A stretch of DNA of 64,000 nt from Chrysogorgia sp. JL179-B06 (GCA_035772405.1 JAYKKM010000018.1:765001-829000), one strand, 5' to 3'; counted from the first letter of the stretch, positions 1 to 7,700 are shown. Numbers and translations are program-made. Notes: generated by a model not told the origin, from the letters alone.

Positions 1-585
1 ATCAAAATGTATTTTATTTATTAATGTTACAATATAATTTCCATTACTGGTACCATAAATCACATTAAGTACAGATAATATATTTTCATCTTTAATAAGA
101 ACTAAATAAAGCTGTTGACCATCAAAATTTTCACGTAAATGATAATTTACTAATCTAAATCTTGAATCCTTACATTTATCATACAAAAACGTTTTTGAAT
201 AACATGGGATATTATTTATCTCAAAACAATCAAGGGTCGAAATTAACGTGGGTAATCTCGGTTCTCTATCAATAAATACTACATGTTTTCCCACTAACTG
301 ATCATAAAATGACATAGTCCAGCTAAAACCGGTTATTAAAAATCTATAATATCTTTTTCCACCATATCGTTTCCGAAATATAGATTGTTCATTTTTATCT
401 TCCACATAAATGTTAAAATATTTATAATCATAATCAGCACATCTAAACTGATAGGAATGCTCTCTCCATTCCAAAAAATAAAACGTTGAATCTCGTGTTT
501 TTTCTATCTCAAACAATTCAGCATGTAATAAATATTGAATGTCGGGATAAAGAATTTCATCAAAATCACGCTCTTGTACAGCCAT
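1..585 (-). CDS. Virus-like protein, 3' end outside window
   Basis: A stop-free frame runs from an ATG at 585 on the minus strand to the left edge of the window (195 codons, no stop seen). In such AT-rich DNA, where TAA and TAG are frequent by chance, this is strong evidence of a gene. The protein is rich in Tyr, Phe, Asp and Lys with no signal peptide or clear membrane segment. Around residues 140-165 the pattern (a Cys/Lys-rich turn, an aromatic/aliphatic strand, then Q-L-Y-L-V-L-I) weakly resembles the core of the paralogous family at 1269, 1776, 2191, 3259 and 6580, so it may be a longer member. I do not recognise the family and assign no function. Its neighbours are other short intronless virus-like genes. 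Confidence 0.72.
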   Translation of the reverse strand, partial: MAVQERDFDEILYPDIQYLLHAELFEIEKTRDSTFYFLEWREHSYQFRCADYDYKYFNIYVEDKNEQSIFRKRYGGKRYYRFLITGFSWTMSFYDQLVGKHVVFIDREPRLPTLISTLDCFEINNIPCYSKTFLYDKCKDSRFRLVNYHLRENFDGQQLYLVLIKDENILSVLNVIYGTSNGNYIVTLINKIHFD

Positions 586-621
586 TTAAATCTTTTTAAA
601 AAAACTTCGACGTCTTTTCTT

Positions 622-819
622 CTATTCGTCGTGACCTATTTCCACTGAAACATTCACTGTATATTTCCACCGTATATTTAACTTGTTTAACACCCAACGT
701 TTAAAACTGTTTAGTCTAGAAAGTTTTAATTCATCTGGATGAATCGCACACGGACGTTTGTTAATACATCTTCCACAAGGATGTTTATTATAATATAATC
801 TTTTGCAATACGTTCCATT
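622..819 (-). pseudogene. Cys-rich small protein remnant, start out of frame
   Basis: An open frame ends at a TAG at 622-624 and is open back to a TAA at 820-822. It reads as a small basic Cys-rich protein with a core Y-Y-N-K-H-P-C-G-R-C, a second Cys, and a C-terminal K-R-W-V-L-N-K-L helix-like stretch. The only nearby ATG (815-817) is one base out of frame, so the start appears lost through a single-base indel just after it. The neighbour at 906-1084 shares the R-L-[YF]-Y-x-K-x-P-C-G-x-C core and the K-R-W-x-L-x-K-[LI] tail, which supports real coding ancestry. The paired CxxC suggests metal binding (inference). Function unknown. Confidence 0.55.
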
Positions 820-905
820 TTAACAAATATAAAAACAATTATTTTTTTTACTCTTATTTATACTGTTTCTTATTTTTTTTTTATGGATTTTCTTCTTTAA
901 ATCTT

Positions 906-1084
906 TTAACAACGTATCTTCTTTAACAACCATCTCTTTAATCTACAACAACGTGTTTGTTTTGGATCTTTCCACGGTGTATAATTCGCACACACTTCCC
1001 CACACATATTTGACATTGTCCACAGGGATATTTTGAATAGAATAATCTATTATATCGTGCATCTACTGTTTCCACGGATTCCAT
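906..1084 (-). pseudogene. Cys-rich small protein, frameshifted paralog
   Basis: The ATG at 1084 opens a frame with F-Y-S-K-Y-P-C-G-Q-C-Q-I-C, matching the Cys-rich core of the remnant at 622-819. That frame stops at 938-940. A second minus frame (ATG at 1016, stop at 906-908) carries the matching C-terminal part, with R-L-K-R-W-L-L-K-K-I. The homologous halves switch frame near the CCCC run at 998-1001. This is a one-base frameshift in one gene: either real decay or a homopolymer sequencing error. Three to five Cys in the first half suggest a zinc-binding fold, but no family is recognised. Confidence 0.55.
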
Positions 1085-1230
1085 GATATTTTTGTAAAAC
1101 CATTTTTTTACATTTTTATTTATATCCTAATAAAATTTCTTTTTGATTTTTTTTTATATATTTTTATTCTAGAATATCTGTTTTTTTAATTTTGATTTTT
1201 CTTTTTATATTTTTTTTATAAAAAATTATA

Positions 1231-1258
1231 TATAAACGGGTTACCGAAATGTTTAAAC
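1231..1258 (+). promoter_or_regulatory. TATA box and ATGTTTAAAC element
   Basis: TATAAACGGG at 1231-1240 is followed by ATGTTTAAAC at 1249-1258, shortly before the start at 1269. The same ten bases recur at 3218-3227 before the paralog at 3259, also just after a TATATAAG. The shared element suggests a common promoter or leader signal for this gene family. Spacing to the TATA box differs (18 versus 6 bases), so its role is uncertain. Confidence 0.45.
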
Positions 1259-1268
1259 GTTATTGTGA

Positions 1269-1685
1269 ATGATGTCGAATTCACATGTACCCTATCGTGA
1301 TTGTGATGAACATAACGGTAGAAGATATAAAAGAATAACTGCTGATGACTTTAACCCCTACTTTGAAGATGAAAGTAACTATTATCCAAGTCGTTTTTTA
1401 GCAAAAGAATTACACCACTTTACCTATGTTGTAAAGAAATGTCAACCTACGGTATTTTGCGAATGTATTGGTGATATACCCTCAACGCCTCCTCCTCAAA
1501 CATATTACTTAGCTCTGGAAGTTAAAAAGAAACATGAACATGAAAATTATGAATGGAATTGTTCATGTCTGGGTGAAAACATAACAACAATTGTTGACAA
1601 TGATGCTTCTGATCTTTTACAAAAAGAAATTAAACTAATAATAGATTCTAATAATTTCATGAAAGCTGTAGCATATACTCAATAA
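1269..1685 (+). CDS. Virus-like paralogous family member 1
   Basis: A 138-codon intronless ORF. Residues about 40-70 carry the family core: Y-Y-P-S-x-F-L, then F-T-Y-V-V-K-K-C-Q-P, followed by a proline-rich linker and Y-Y-L-A-L-E-V. The C-terminal part has I-T-T-I and L-L-Q-K-E-I-K-L-I, both shared with paralogs at 1776, 3259 and 6580. The N-terminus is Asp/Arg/Tyr-rich and not conserved. ATG 1269 was chosen; the preceding base pattern also offers ATG at 1249, which gives only a short out-of-frame uORF. The stop is followed at once by a T8 tract. No known domain is recognised; it is probably a small soluble protein of a lineage-specific multigene family (inference). Confidence 0.75.
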   Translation: MMSNSHVPYRDCDEHNGRRYKRITADDFNPYFEDESNYYPSRFLAKELHHFTYVVKKCQPTVFCECIGDIPSTPPPQTYYLALEVKKKHEHENYEWNCSCLGENITTIVDNDASDLLQKEIKLIIDSNNFMKAVAYTQ

Positions 1686-1689
1686 AAAC

Positions 1690-1697
1690 TTTTTTTT
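1690..1697 (+). terminator. T8 run after family member 1
   Basis: Eight consecutive T residues begin five bases after the stop codon at 1683-1685. Runs of seven or more T end early or late transcripts in some cytoplasmic large DNA viruses (general knowledge). Here this is only suggestive, because the whole region is AT-rich. Confidence 0.3.
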
Positions 1698-1775
1698 AAA
1701 AAAAATTCGTGTTTTTCATTTATTATATATATAAGATTACACATTTGATTTAATCATATTGATATCTAGTACAAG

Positions 1776-2125
1776 ATGAATCAAGAACAAGATCTCGTTA
1801 CCTGTGTCAATTATAGGGGTGTAGCATATTATGACTATACTCCTCGTTATTATTCATGTCATTTTCTTCAAAAACATTTTCCTAATTATACGTATTTGGT
1901 AGAGGATTGTAAACCTGCTATACTATGTAAAGAATGTAATCCCCATTTTGTTCTCCACCTCAAGTCTACGAACTAACTCTGAAAGTTATTAAACAGGAAT
2001 TACTTGAAAAGAAGGGAATAACCCTAAAAACAATTATTGATACTAAAAGTGATCATCTCTTGTATAAAAAAATTAAACTAATAAATAATGTTTACTCAAT
2101 AATTCCACAACAAATTAATTTTTAA
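1776..2125 (+). pseudogene. Paralogous family member 2, frameshifted
   Basis: The ATG at 1776 opens a frame ending at 1976 that has the family core: Y-Y-S-C-H-F-L, then Y-T-Y-L-V-E-D-C-K-P. The expected second half (P-Q-V-Y-E-L-T-L-K-V-I, then L-L-Y-K-K-I-K-L-I) is found in a different frame from about 1940 to the TAA at 2123-2125. The switch lies between 1940 and 1956, at or beside the CCCC run 1941-1944. Aligned with the intact paralogs at 1269 and 3259, the two halves make one full-length gene with a one-base frameshift. A TATA-like tract at about 1722-1732 precedes it. Either a decayed gene or a homopolymer error. Confidence 0.7.
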
Positions 2126-2190
2126 AAAATATTTATTTTTCTTGTAATAAAAATTTTTACAAAAAATAAAACTCGATATTTTTTCTGTTT

Positions 2191-2595
2191 CTAACTTTCA
2201 ATCAAAAGTTTTTTTATTTTAAAAACATTACAAAGAAAAAAAATTTGTTTCCCTCTACCCCTACGGTCAATGAAATTGTAAGGTTTAATGTTTAATATAG
2301 GTGTTGAGTTAATTGCTAATTCTACACTATTATTATTAATATTTATATATTTTCCCTTCAATGATGATAAGAGGTTCTGTAAATTATCCTCCGGAGTCCC
2401 AAACGCGTCTACTAACAACAATTTGAAATATCGAGGTCCCTGACAATCTTTCAGATATAAATAATATCCATATCTTAAACACGAGGGAATCACAGGTTCG
2501 TAGTTTACTAATTGTATGGGTTCAGCATGATAATAAAATGTAAGATGATCATGAGATTCACATTCTCCAAAATCAATCATTGATCGCAACCACAT
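2191..2595 (-). CDS. Virus-like paralogous family member 3
   Basis: A 134-codon minus-strand ORF starting at ATG 2595. Residues about 40-65 show Y-G-Y-Y-L-Y-L-K-D-C-Q-G and then Y-F-K-L-L-L-V-D, which match the V-x-D-C-[KQ]-P and Y-x-L-x-L-x-V strands of the other family members. The C-terminus is basic (R-R-G-R-G-K-Q). It diverges from the gene at 2708 across a 112-base spacer that contains a palindromic TATA promoter. The overlapping minus ORF at 2573-2800 lies across that promoter and is rejected. Function unknown. Confidence 0.7.
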   Translation of the reverse strand: MWLRSMIDFGECESHDHLTFYYHAEPIQLVNYEPVIPSCLRYGYYLYLKDCQGPRYFKLLLVDAFGTPEDNLQNLLSSLKGKYININNNSVELAINSTPILNIKPYNFIDRRGRGKQIFFLCNVFKIKKLLIES

Positions 2596-2618
2596 GTTGA
2601 AAATAATAGAAAAATATA

Positions 2619-2669
2619 TTTGATACCCTGCTTTTATAGTCTAAAAATCTATAAAAGTAGGGTGTCAAA
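2619..2669. promoter_or_regulatory. Palindromic bidirectional TATA promoter
   Basis: Arms 2619-2639 and 2649-2669 are 21-base reverse complements with two mismatches around a 9-base loop. Each arm carries CTATAAAAG facing outward from the centre on its own strand and a G-G-G-T block distal to it. The palindrome lies in the spacer between divergent genes starting at 2595 (minus) and 2708 (plus), so it is best read as one symmetric promoter with one TATA box per direction. A similar TATAAAAAA beside an ACCCT block lies upstream of the Rep-like pseudogene, near 4157-4170. Confidence 0.65.
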
Positions 2670-2707
2670 CAAAAATTTTCACAAAAGTCCAAAAAAAAGT
2701 TGTCAAG

Positions 2708-2911
2708 ATGGTATATTGCAGTTTCTGTTATTGTGAAGTGAATTCCTTCTATCATTTTTTCATGCATTACAGATGTAAAGAATGCTTTGTAAACCATCAT
2801 TATTGTTATTTTTGTAAACAGAATTACGGACGACGTATCTATAGTAAAATAGTTGATCTATGTGAATGTGATGATAGAATACAAAGATGGAAAAAAACTT
2901 ATTTGGATTAA
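2708..2911 (+). CDS. Small CxxC/CxxxC protein, possible zinc ribbon
   Basis: A 67-codon ORF with C-S-F-C near residue 4, C-K-E-C near 23, C-Y-F-C-K near 33, two His between them, and C-E-C near 52. Paired CxxC and His residues suggest a RING-like or treble-clef zinc-binding fold (inference). The rest is aromatic and basic. It starts 39 bases after the palindromic promoter and ends in TAATAAAAATATATTTTT. The larger plus-strand frame at 2853-3101 overlaps it and has no support. Not assigned to a family. Confidence 0.6.
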   Translation: MVYCSFCYCEVNSFYHFFMHYRCKECFVNHHYCYFCKQNYGRRIYSKIVDLCECDDRIQRWKKTYLD

Positions 2912-2936
2912 TAAAAATATATTTTTAATACATCGT

Positions 2937-3086
2937 CTACCATTTCCAAAATTCATAAAACTTATGATTATAATTCGGAAGATCTTTTTTCCATCCTCCT
3001 TTTTGAATTTTTTTAGAACGTCGTCGTTTTCGTATTCGTTTTTTTATTTTCGTTTTCGATTTTTTGATACAACTCCTACACTTCAT
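2937..3086 (-). CDS. Small basic CxxC protein
   Basis: A 49-codon minus-strand ORF starting at ATG 3086 and stopping at 2937-2939. It begins with M-K-C-R-S-C, continues with an extremely Lys/Arg-rich stretch of about 25 residues, and ends with an aromatic tail (N-Y-N-H-K-F-Y-E-F-W-K-W). TATAAATAG at 3144-3152 on the minus strand lies about 58 bases upstream, at the spacing seen for neighbours. It converges on the 2708-2911 gene. The basic tract may bind nucleic acid or act as a nuclear signal (inference). Short, so compositional accident cannot be excluded. Confidence 0.45.
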   Translation of the reverse strand: MKCRSCIKKSKTKIKKRIRKRRRSKKIQKGGWKKDLPNYNHKFYEFWKW

Positions 3087-3258
3087 TTTTTTGTTAACTG
3101 AAGTACGACAAGCAATGCTTTATAAAAAAAAAGTAAAAAACGTCTATTTATACTGTTATATCTGTTTTTGATTTTTTTTTATATATTTTCTGAGACAAAT
3201 ATATAATATTATATAAGATGTTTAAACTAAAAAACTTTATCATTACTGAAAAAAAACA

Positions 3259-3615
3259 ATGTCCGTATTACGTTATTGTAGTATATGTACAAATAGTATA
3301 ACTTTTTTTGACAGATCCAAAAATACTTTTCAGCGCTATTTATCATGTGAATATCTTCTTAAAGAATATCCTGAATATATATATTTTGTGGAGGATTGCA
3401 AACCTGTTACAATAATTGAAACAAAACAATGTTCTGTAATAAAAACAAATGGTGTGAAACAACACCCGTATGAAATAACCCTGAAAGTTATCAATCATGG
3501 AGAATCTGGAAAAACAATAAAAATATTATCGGAGGAAGATGTTCCTCATCTTTTGCATAAAAATGTTAAGTTTATAAAAACTGACAAAGACATAATAATT
3601 CCTTCTCTTGTATAA
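3259..3615 (+). CDS. Virus-like paralogous family member 4
   Basis: A 118-codon ORF. Residues 27-50 give R-Y-L-S-C-E-Y-L-L-K-E-Y-P and then Y-I-Y-F-V-E-D-C-K-P. A polar linker leads to P-Y-E-I-T-L-K-V-I, and the C-terminus has L-L-H-K-N-V-K-F-I. This is the least damaged member and the reference for recognising the frameshift in member 2 (1776-2125). TATATAAG at 3210-3217 and ATGTTTAAAC at 3218-3227 precede it. No catalytic motif is visible. Function unknown. Confidence 0.75.
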   Translation: MSVLRYCSICTNSITFFDRSKNTFQRYLSCEYLLKEYPEYIYFVEDCKPVTIIETKQCSVIKTNGVKQHPYEITLKVINHGESGKTIKILSEEDVPHLLHKNVKFIKTDKDIIIPSLV

Positions 3616-3680
3616 ATTTATTTTTTATAATAAAACATGTGAATCATTGTTATTTTTTTACATGATTTTCTTTCTTTACT

Positions 3681-4121
3681 CTAAAAGTTTTTTCTTTTTT
3701 CCTTTTGTTTTTGTCGATGCATGTTCTTATAATCAGCTAATTTACGGATTCTTTCTCTATTCCATAATTTCCCCATTTTACCCTGACGTTTTCCATATCG
3801 ATATAACGTGGACGGCTCATATATTCTACCTTTAAAATGGTAGAAATCATCAGCATAAGAACGAATGATTTCTCCCCCATATGGAAGCTAACCAAAAATA
3901 CAATCTCTTGCTTCTTTAAAATAAACAACCCCTTGAAGATGGCCGATTTCTTTATCTTTTACAATTTCACGACTACATTCAAAAAACGATATTTCATTTA
4001 ATTTAAGACAATTCTGTGGAGTATGAATTAATTTCGCTGCCTCTATCATTTTTTCAGCATATTCTGGTTCACGCATTTTAAATGACCAAATCTTTCGCGG
4101 GGGCATATACCCCATCTTCAA
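3681..4121 (-). pseudogene. HUH Rep-like protein with in-frame stop
   Basis: From ATG 4121 the frame reads 77 codons to a TAG at 3888-3890, then stays open in the same frame for 68 more codons to a TAG at 3681-3683. One nonsense change therefore splits a ~145-codon gene. Near residues 60-70 it has G-H-L-Q-G-V-V-Y-F, like the HUH motif (H-L-Q-G-hydrophobic-x-F) of rolling-circle Rep proteins. Before it, I-W-S-F plus an acidic strand F-F-E-C-S fits the spacing of motif I and the metal-binding Glu. A clear catalytic Tyr motif (Y-x-x-K) is not obvious after the stop, and no helicase domain follows. The tail is strongly basic. Assignment as Rep-like is an inference of moderate to low confidence. 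Confidence 0.45.
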
Positions 4122-4261
4122 TAAAATAACTGTACATTTTTTTTATGATATCGTTTTTTATACCCTAGGTTTTTTACAAATGAAAAAAAATTTTCTCAAA
4201 AAACTTTCATATAAATAAGCTGAAACTATTTTTTCTTTTTCATTTATACAATACGTGCTTA

Positions 4262-4268
4262 TATAAAA
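4262..4268 (+). promoter_or_regulatory. TATA box before gene at 4325
   Basis: TATAAAA lies 57 bases before ATG 4325, the same arrangement as upstream of the other genes of this AT-rich block. It would drive the interrupted gene and hence the chimeric frame. Confidence 0.4.
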
Positions 4269-4515
4269 CATTGTAACAACCAAACATATCTACAAACTTA
4301 AGAAGTTTAAGAAAAAATAAAAAAATGGCTACGAAAGAAGAAATAACGAACGAAGCTTCCTATGGAGAACCCCACCCCATAACCCCATATGGTTCCCCTC
4401 TCATATGGGACTACAACGATAAAGGAGAAGGATATGCGTACGGTGTACGGGATACGTCCAAAGAGTTTAATTTCGATGACTTCAAACCCTTCAAACCCAT
4501 TCAGGATAATGGTGA

Positions 4516-6583
4516 TTCTGATTGGCAAATCTTTAAAGAGTCGCGCAACGCTGTCAAAGATGAACTTAGAAGGGCAGAGAGAAATCACATCTCCGGCGAA
4601 GTCGAAAAGCACAAAGATAATCCTGGGTCCCTTTGGAAGATAATCAACAGTAGAATTCCTTCGAAAGAGAAACACTTTCACACCTACAGCAAAGACCCTT
4701 CACTCGTCGCCGAGGACTTTAACCAGTTCTTCTCTTCCGTTGGCAGGAAAGCTGCTGAGTCTGCTGCACGTTTAGCTGTGACTAACAACATCACCTCGGC
4801 CGCCTCAAGCCCTGCCCTGCCTACAACATCTACAACATCTGGCAGTCCTTCAGTTGAACATTTCAAATTTAGGCCAGTCAGTTGCACTGAAGTAAAGCGC
4901 ATTATTTTATCCATGCCGTCCAATAAGTCCCCGGGGCCTGACAAGATAGGCATGCGAGTAATCAAAGACTCGCTCCCTGTCATCCTCGGTCCACTTACAG
5001 AGATTATAAATTGCTCTTTAACCACTTTTATATTTCCCGATGCTTGGAAGGAAGCCGAAGTCATACCACTCCTCAAAGAGGGGGACCATGAAGAGGCCTC
5101 TAACAACCGACCACTTTCACTCCTTGTCACCGCTTCTAAAGTGTGTGAAAGAGTAGTACTCGAACAGTTCAGCTCGTATTTAACGAAGAACGGTCGTCTT
5201 TCGTCCCATCAAAGTGGAAACCGAAAGAACCATTCCACAGAAACACTAAACCTATTCGTCAGTGACATCATCTTACAGGCAATGGACAAGAAGATGCTGT
5301 CAGCACTTATACTGTTGGATCTTTCCAAAGCGTTTGACAGCATTAGCCACCCTATCTTGCTGCACAAGTTAAGCTGTGTTGGTGCCTCTCCTGACGTAGT
5401 CAAGTGGTTTAGAAGCTATTTGACTGGAAGATCACAGTCGGTTAGGATTGGATCCACAGTGTCTTCTCTACTCCCCATCACTCATGGTGTTCCACAGGGA
5501 GCAATCCTTTCGCCTCTACTCTTTAGTATATATTTGAATGATCTCTCGTTAGCGCCTGACACTTGTCAACTTGAATCATATGTAGATGATTCCAAAGTAT
5601 TCATGTCATTTCCCATAAAAGACATGGACGGAGCCAAGCAAAATCTTGAAGAGGATCTCCAGCGTGTCGCAAGGTGGTGTACAGATAATCAATTATTGAT
5701 CAATCCAGAGAAGACGAAATTCATCATGTTAGGTACTCGACAGCTACTCCAGAGACTTCCTACTGAAATGTCGTTGACATTTCTGGGTAAAACTATCAAA
5801 CCTGTCTCATCAGCACGGGATTTGGGTGTCATTGTTGATTCCCATTTGACATATGACACTCATATAAGCAATTTAGTATCTTCTTGTATGGCGAAGTTAT
5901 GCCAGATCAATCGCGTTAAGCATAGTTTTGATAACAAAACGCTGTCGTTAATTGTTTCTGCTCTTGTAATGAGCAAACTTTTGTATTGTTCATCTGTTTG
6001 GTCTAACACATCCTTGACCAACATCAACAAACTTCAGGCAGTACAGAATTTTGGATGTAAGATAGTTGCTAAGGGCAGGAAATTCGATCATGTAACGCCG
6101 TACCTACGCCAGCTTAACTGGCTGCCTGTCAAGGACCAACTCTTATTTAGAGAAACTGTTATGGCTTTCAAATGTATGAACAATCTAGCACCGCAATATC
6201 TCTGTAAGAAGTTTATAAGACGTTCGGAGGTACACGATCGTTTCACACGCAACCGAGGGTCATTACAAATCCCATTTTTTAGAACTAAGAGTGGACAAAG
6301 ATCATTTCAGTATAGGGCTACCATCATTTGGAATAATTTAGATGAAAATCTGAAGATAATAACGTCTCTGGGTAAATTCAAGAAAGAGCTAAAAAGAGCA
6401 ATGTTGGCAAGATTTTTAGCTATCACAGTCTGATCGAATCACATTCTTATCATAGAATTTTATCAATAACATGATTATTTATATATTTAGATATTTTAGA
6501 GTTGTATGCTATTTTGTAATTAGATGTTGAAAAGCCCCATTGGGGAACATTTAATAAAGTATGTATGTATGTATGTATGTATA
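4516..6583 (+). mobile_element. 5'-truncated CR1-like non-LTR retrotransposon
   Basis: GC content rises sharply at about 4510-4520, where LINE-type sequence (D-W-x-x-F-x-x-x-R-N) begins, and falls back after a (GTAT)n tail at 6559-6583. The endonuclease domain is missing and the RT ORF is intact. After the stop at 6431-6433 there is a ~125-base 3' UTR and a short tandem-repeat tail instead of poly(A), as in CR1/L2-type elements. The 5' truncation is typical of incomplete target-primed reverse transcription. The exact 5' junction is uncertain by about 10 bases. Confidence 0.85.
4520..6433 (+). CDS. Non-LTR reverse transcriptase (CR1/Jockey-like)
   Basis: This is the retrotransposon part (residue 66 onward) of a 702-codon frame that starts at 4325 in virus-like sequence. 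In order it shows the linker between endonuclease and RT, S-P-G-P-D-K-I, a NNRPLSLL block, H-Q-S-G, L-D-L-S-K-A-F-D-S-I, H-G-V-P-Q-G-A-I-L-S-P-L-L-F, and the catalytic Y-V-D-D-S. After that comes the thumb and a C-terminal domain typical of CR1/Jockey elements (L-L-Y-C-S-S-V-W, then an I-I-W-N-N-L end). RT copies element RNA at a nicked target site in the nucleus. The frame has no internal stop, so insertion may be fairly recent. The N-terminal 62-65 residues are foreign. Confidence 0.9.
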   Translation, partial: DWQIFKESRNAVKDELRRAERNHISGEVEKHKDNPGSLWKIINSRIPSKEKHFHTYSKDPSLVAEDFNQFFSSVGRKAAESAARLAVTNNITSAASSPALPTTSTTSGSPSVEHFKFRPVSCTEVKRIILSMPSNKSPGPDKIGMRVIKDSLPVILGPLTEIINCSLTTFIFPDAWKEAEVIPLLKEGDHEEASNNRPLSLLVTASKVCERVVLEQFSSYLTKNGRLSSHQSGNRKNHSTETLNLFVSDIILQAMDKKMLSALILLDLSKAFDSISHPILLHKLSCVGASPDVVKWFRSYLTGRSQSVRIGSTVSSLLPITHGVPQGAILSPLLFSIYLNDLSLAPDTCQLESYVDDSKVFMSFPIKDMDGAKQNLEEDLQRVARWCTDNQLLINPEKTKFIMLGTRQLLQRLPTEMSLTFLGKTIKPVSSARDLGVIVDSHLTYDTHISNLVSSCMAKLCQINRVKHSFDNKTLSLIVSALVMSKLLYCSSVWSNTSLTNINKLQAVQNFGCKIVAKGRKFDHVTPYLRQLNWLPVKDQLLFRETVMAFKCMNNLAPQYLCKKFIRRSEVHDRFTRNRGSLQIPFFRTKSGQRSFQYRATIIWNNLDENLKIITSLGKFKKELKRAMLARFLAITV

Positions 6584-6909
6584 GTGAAGATAGTTTGAAG
6601 ACAAATTTGAGTAGTGATGAAGATGATGAAGAAGTAAAGGAGGAAGAAGTATTTAATAGAAAGATGTTAAACACTATAAAACAAAAATATACCCGCTATG
6701 AACTTAATACTCTTCAGTGCAATTATCCAAAACAAAAATATATTTTACAAAACTGTAAATACTTTCCCCTTAGTACGTTATCCAGGTATAAATTATATTT
6801 AGAAGTGGTAGATGGGGTAAATCTTTGTCCGCAAAAATATATAACAACAATAATGCTAACTGATGATTCCATACTTAGTTCTATTAATAAAGAAATGTAT
6901 TTAGATTAA

Positions 6910-7700
6910 TAAAAAAATAAAAAGAGAATTTTGTTTTTCAAAAAAAAAAGTTTTTTATTGTGTGTTAAAGTACATTTCATCTATTTTTTTTAAATATATT
7001 TCATCTATTGAAAAACACCAAATAATTTTTTGAGACATTGCCCTCTACAAATTTTATCATTTTTTAAAATACCGTAACTAAGAAATATGAGTCATTCGGC
7101 CATAAGATGGCGTCGAGGTAAGAGCTCCATGGCGGAAATTTCTATGATTAATTCTATAAGCAAAAATTTTGGGATTATTTTTATTTCAACATCAAATAAA
7201 AATATGAAGTTTTTTGGATGGCACGCGTAAGTATAAATCACATCGGGTGAGGTATGATGGTCGTTTATACTCAAGTTTTTTTTTAACTTTTTGATAATAT
7301 CTCTCATGAAATTAATACGATCACCTTGATTGACCTTCCTCTCTCTGGTTGTAAAACTCAAGGATCAAAAAACTGGTCGTAAAACAACACCAGGTTTCAT
7401 GAGATAAATATATACAAAATTCACTAAAAACCTCTTGTATACGACCAGGTGCATATCCCCCTGATTTGATTACTGGTCGTTCTTGACAGGGTGACCACAC
7501 CTTAAATCTATTCAACCCCCTGGAAATATGGGACTGGGCTCTGATTGGTCAATTCAAATCATTCTTGATTCTGATTGGCTTAGAGCTCGGTCCAGTCCCT
7601 AACACATTAATAATAATAATAATAAGTATATTACTACTTAAGTATTAAAGTTCACTCACAGTTCGAAGGAAAAACAAATCAAAAATAGTACGGATTGCCT
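6910..7700. other. Boundary from AT-rich block to host repeats
   Basis: No supported gene. AT-rich sequence with T-runs continues to about 7080, then composition shifts. Minus frames at 7092-7361 and 7321-7515 have no recognisable domain. A possible ATG followed by GTAAGA at 7107-7122 could be a short first exon, but nothing downstream confirms it. Two ATTGG/CCAAT-type motifs occur at about 7540-7580, and a (TAA)n tract lies at about 7605-7623. Confidence 0.4.

Larger units (their letters stand above)
4325..6909 (+). pseudogene. Family member 5, split by CR1 insertion
   Basis: The 5' part (4325 to about 4515, some 62 codons) encodes an acidic, Tyr/Pro-rich N-terminus. The 3' part (from about 6580 to the stop at 6907-6909) encodes an acidic stretch and then the family core: Y-I-L-Q-N-C-K, Y-K-L-Y-L-E-V-V, Y-I-T-T-I and I-N-K-E-M-Y-L. 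That ending matches I-T-T-I and L-L-Q-K-E-I-K-L of member 1. A 5'-truncated non-LTR element separates the halves. The 3' half alone is open from 6565, because the element's (GTAT)n tail reads through. No clear target-site duplication is visible. The gene is broken; I only describe the two parts. Confidence 0.65.

Noticed and set aside
2573..3101. ORFs at 2573-2800 (minus) and 2853-3101 (plus)
   Set aside because: The first lies across the palindromic promoter; the second overlaps the better supported genes at 2708 and 2937 and is composed of Phe/Ser-rich T-run translation.
4307..5403. Minus-strand ORFs of 124, 148 and 64 codons
   Set aside because: They lie opposite the virus-like N-terminus and the RT gene and have no domain of their own.
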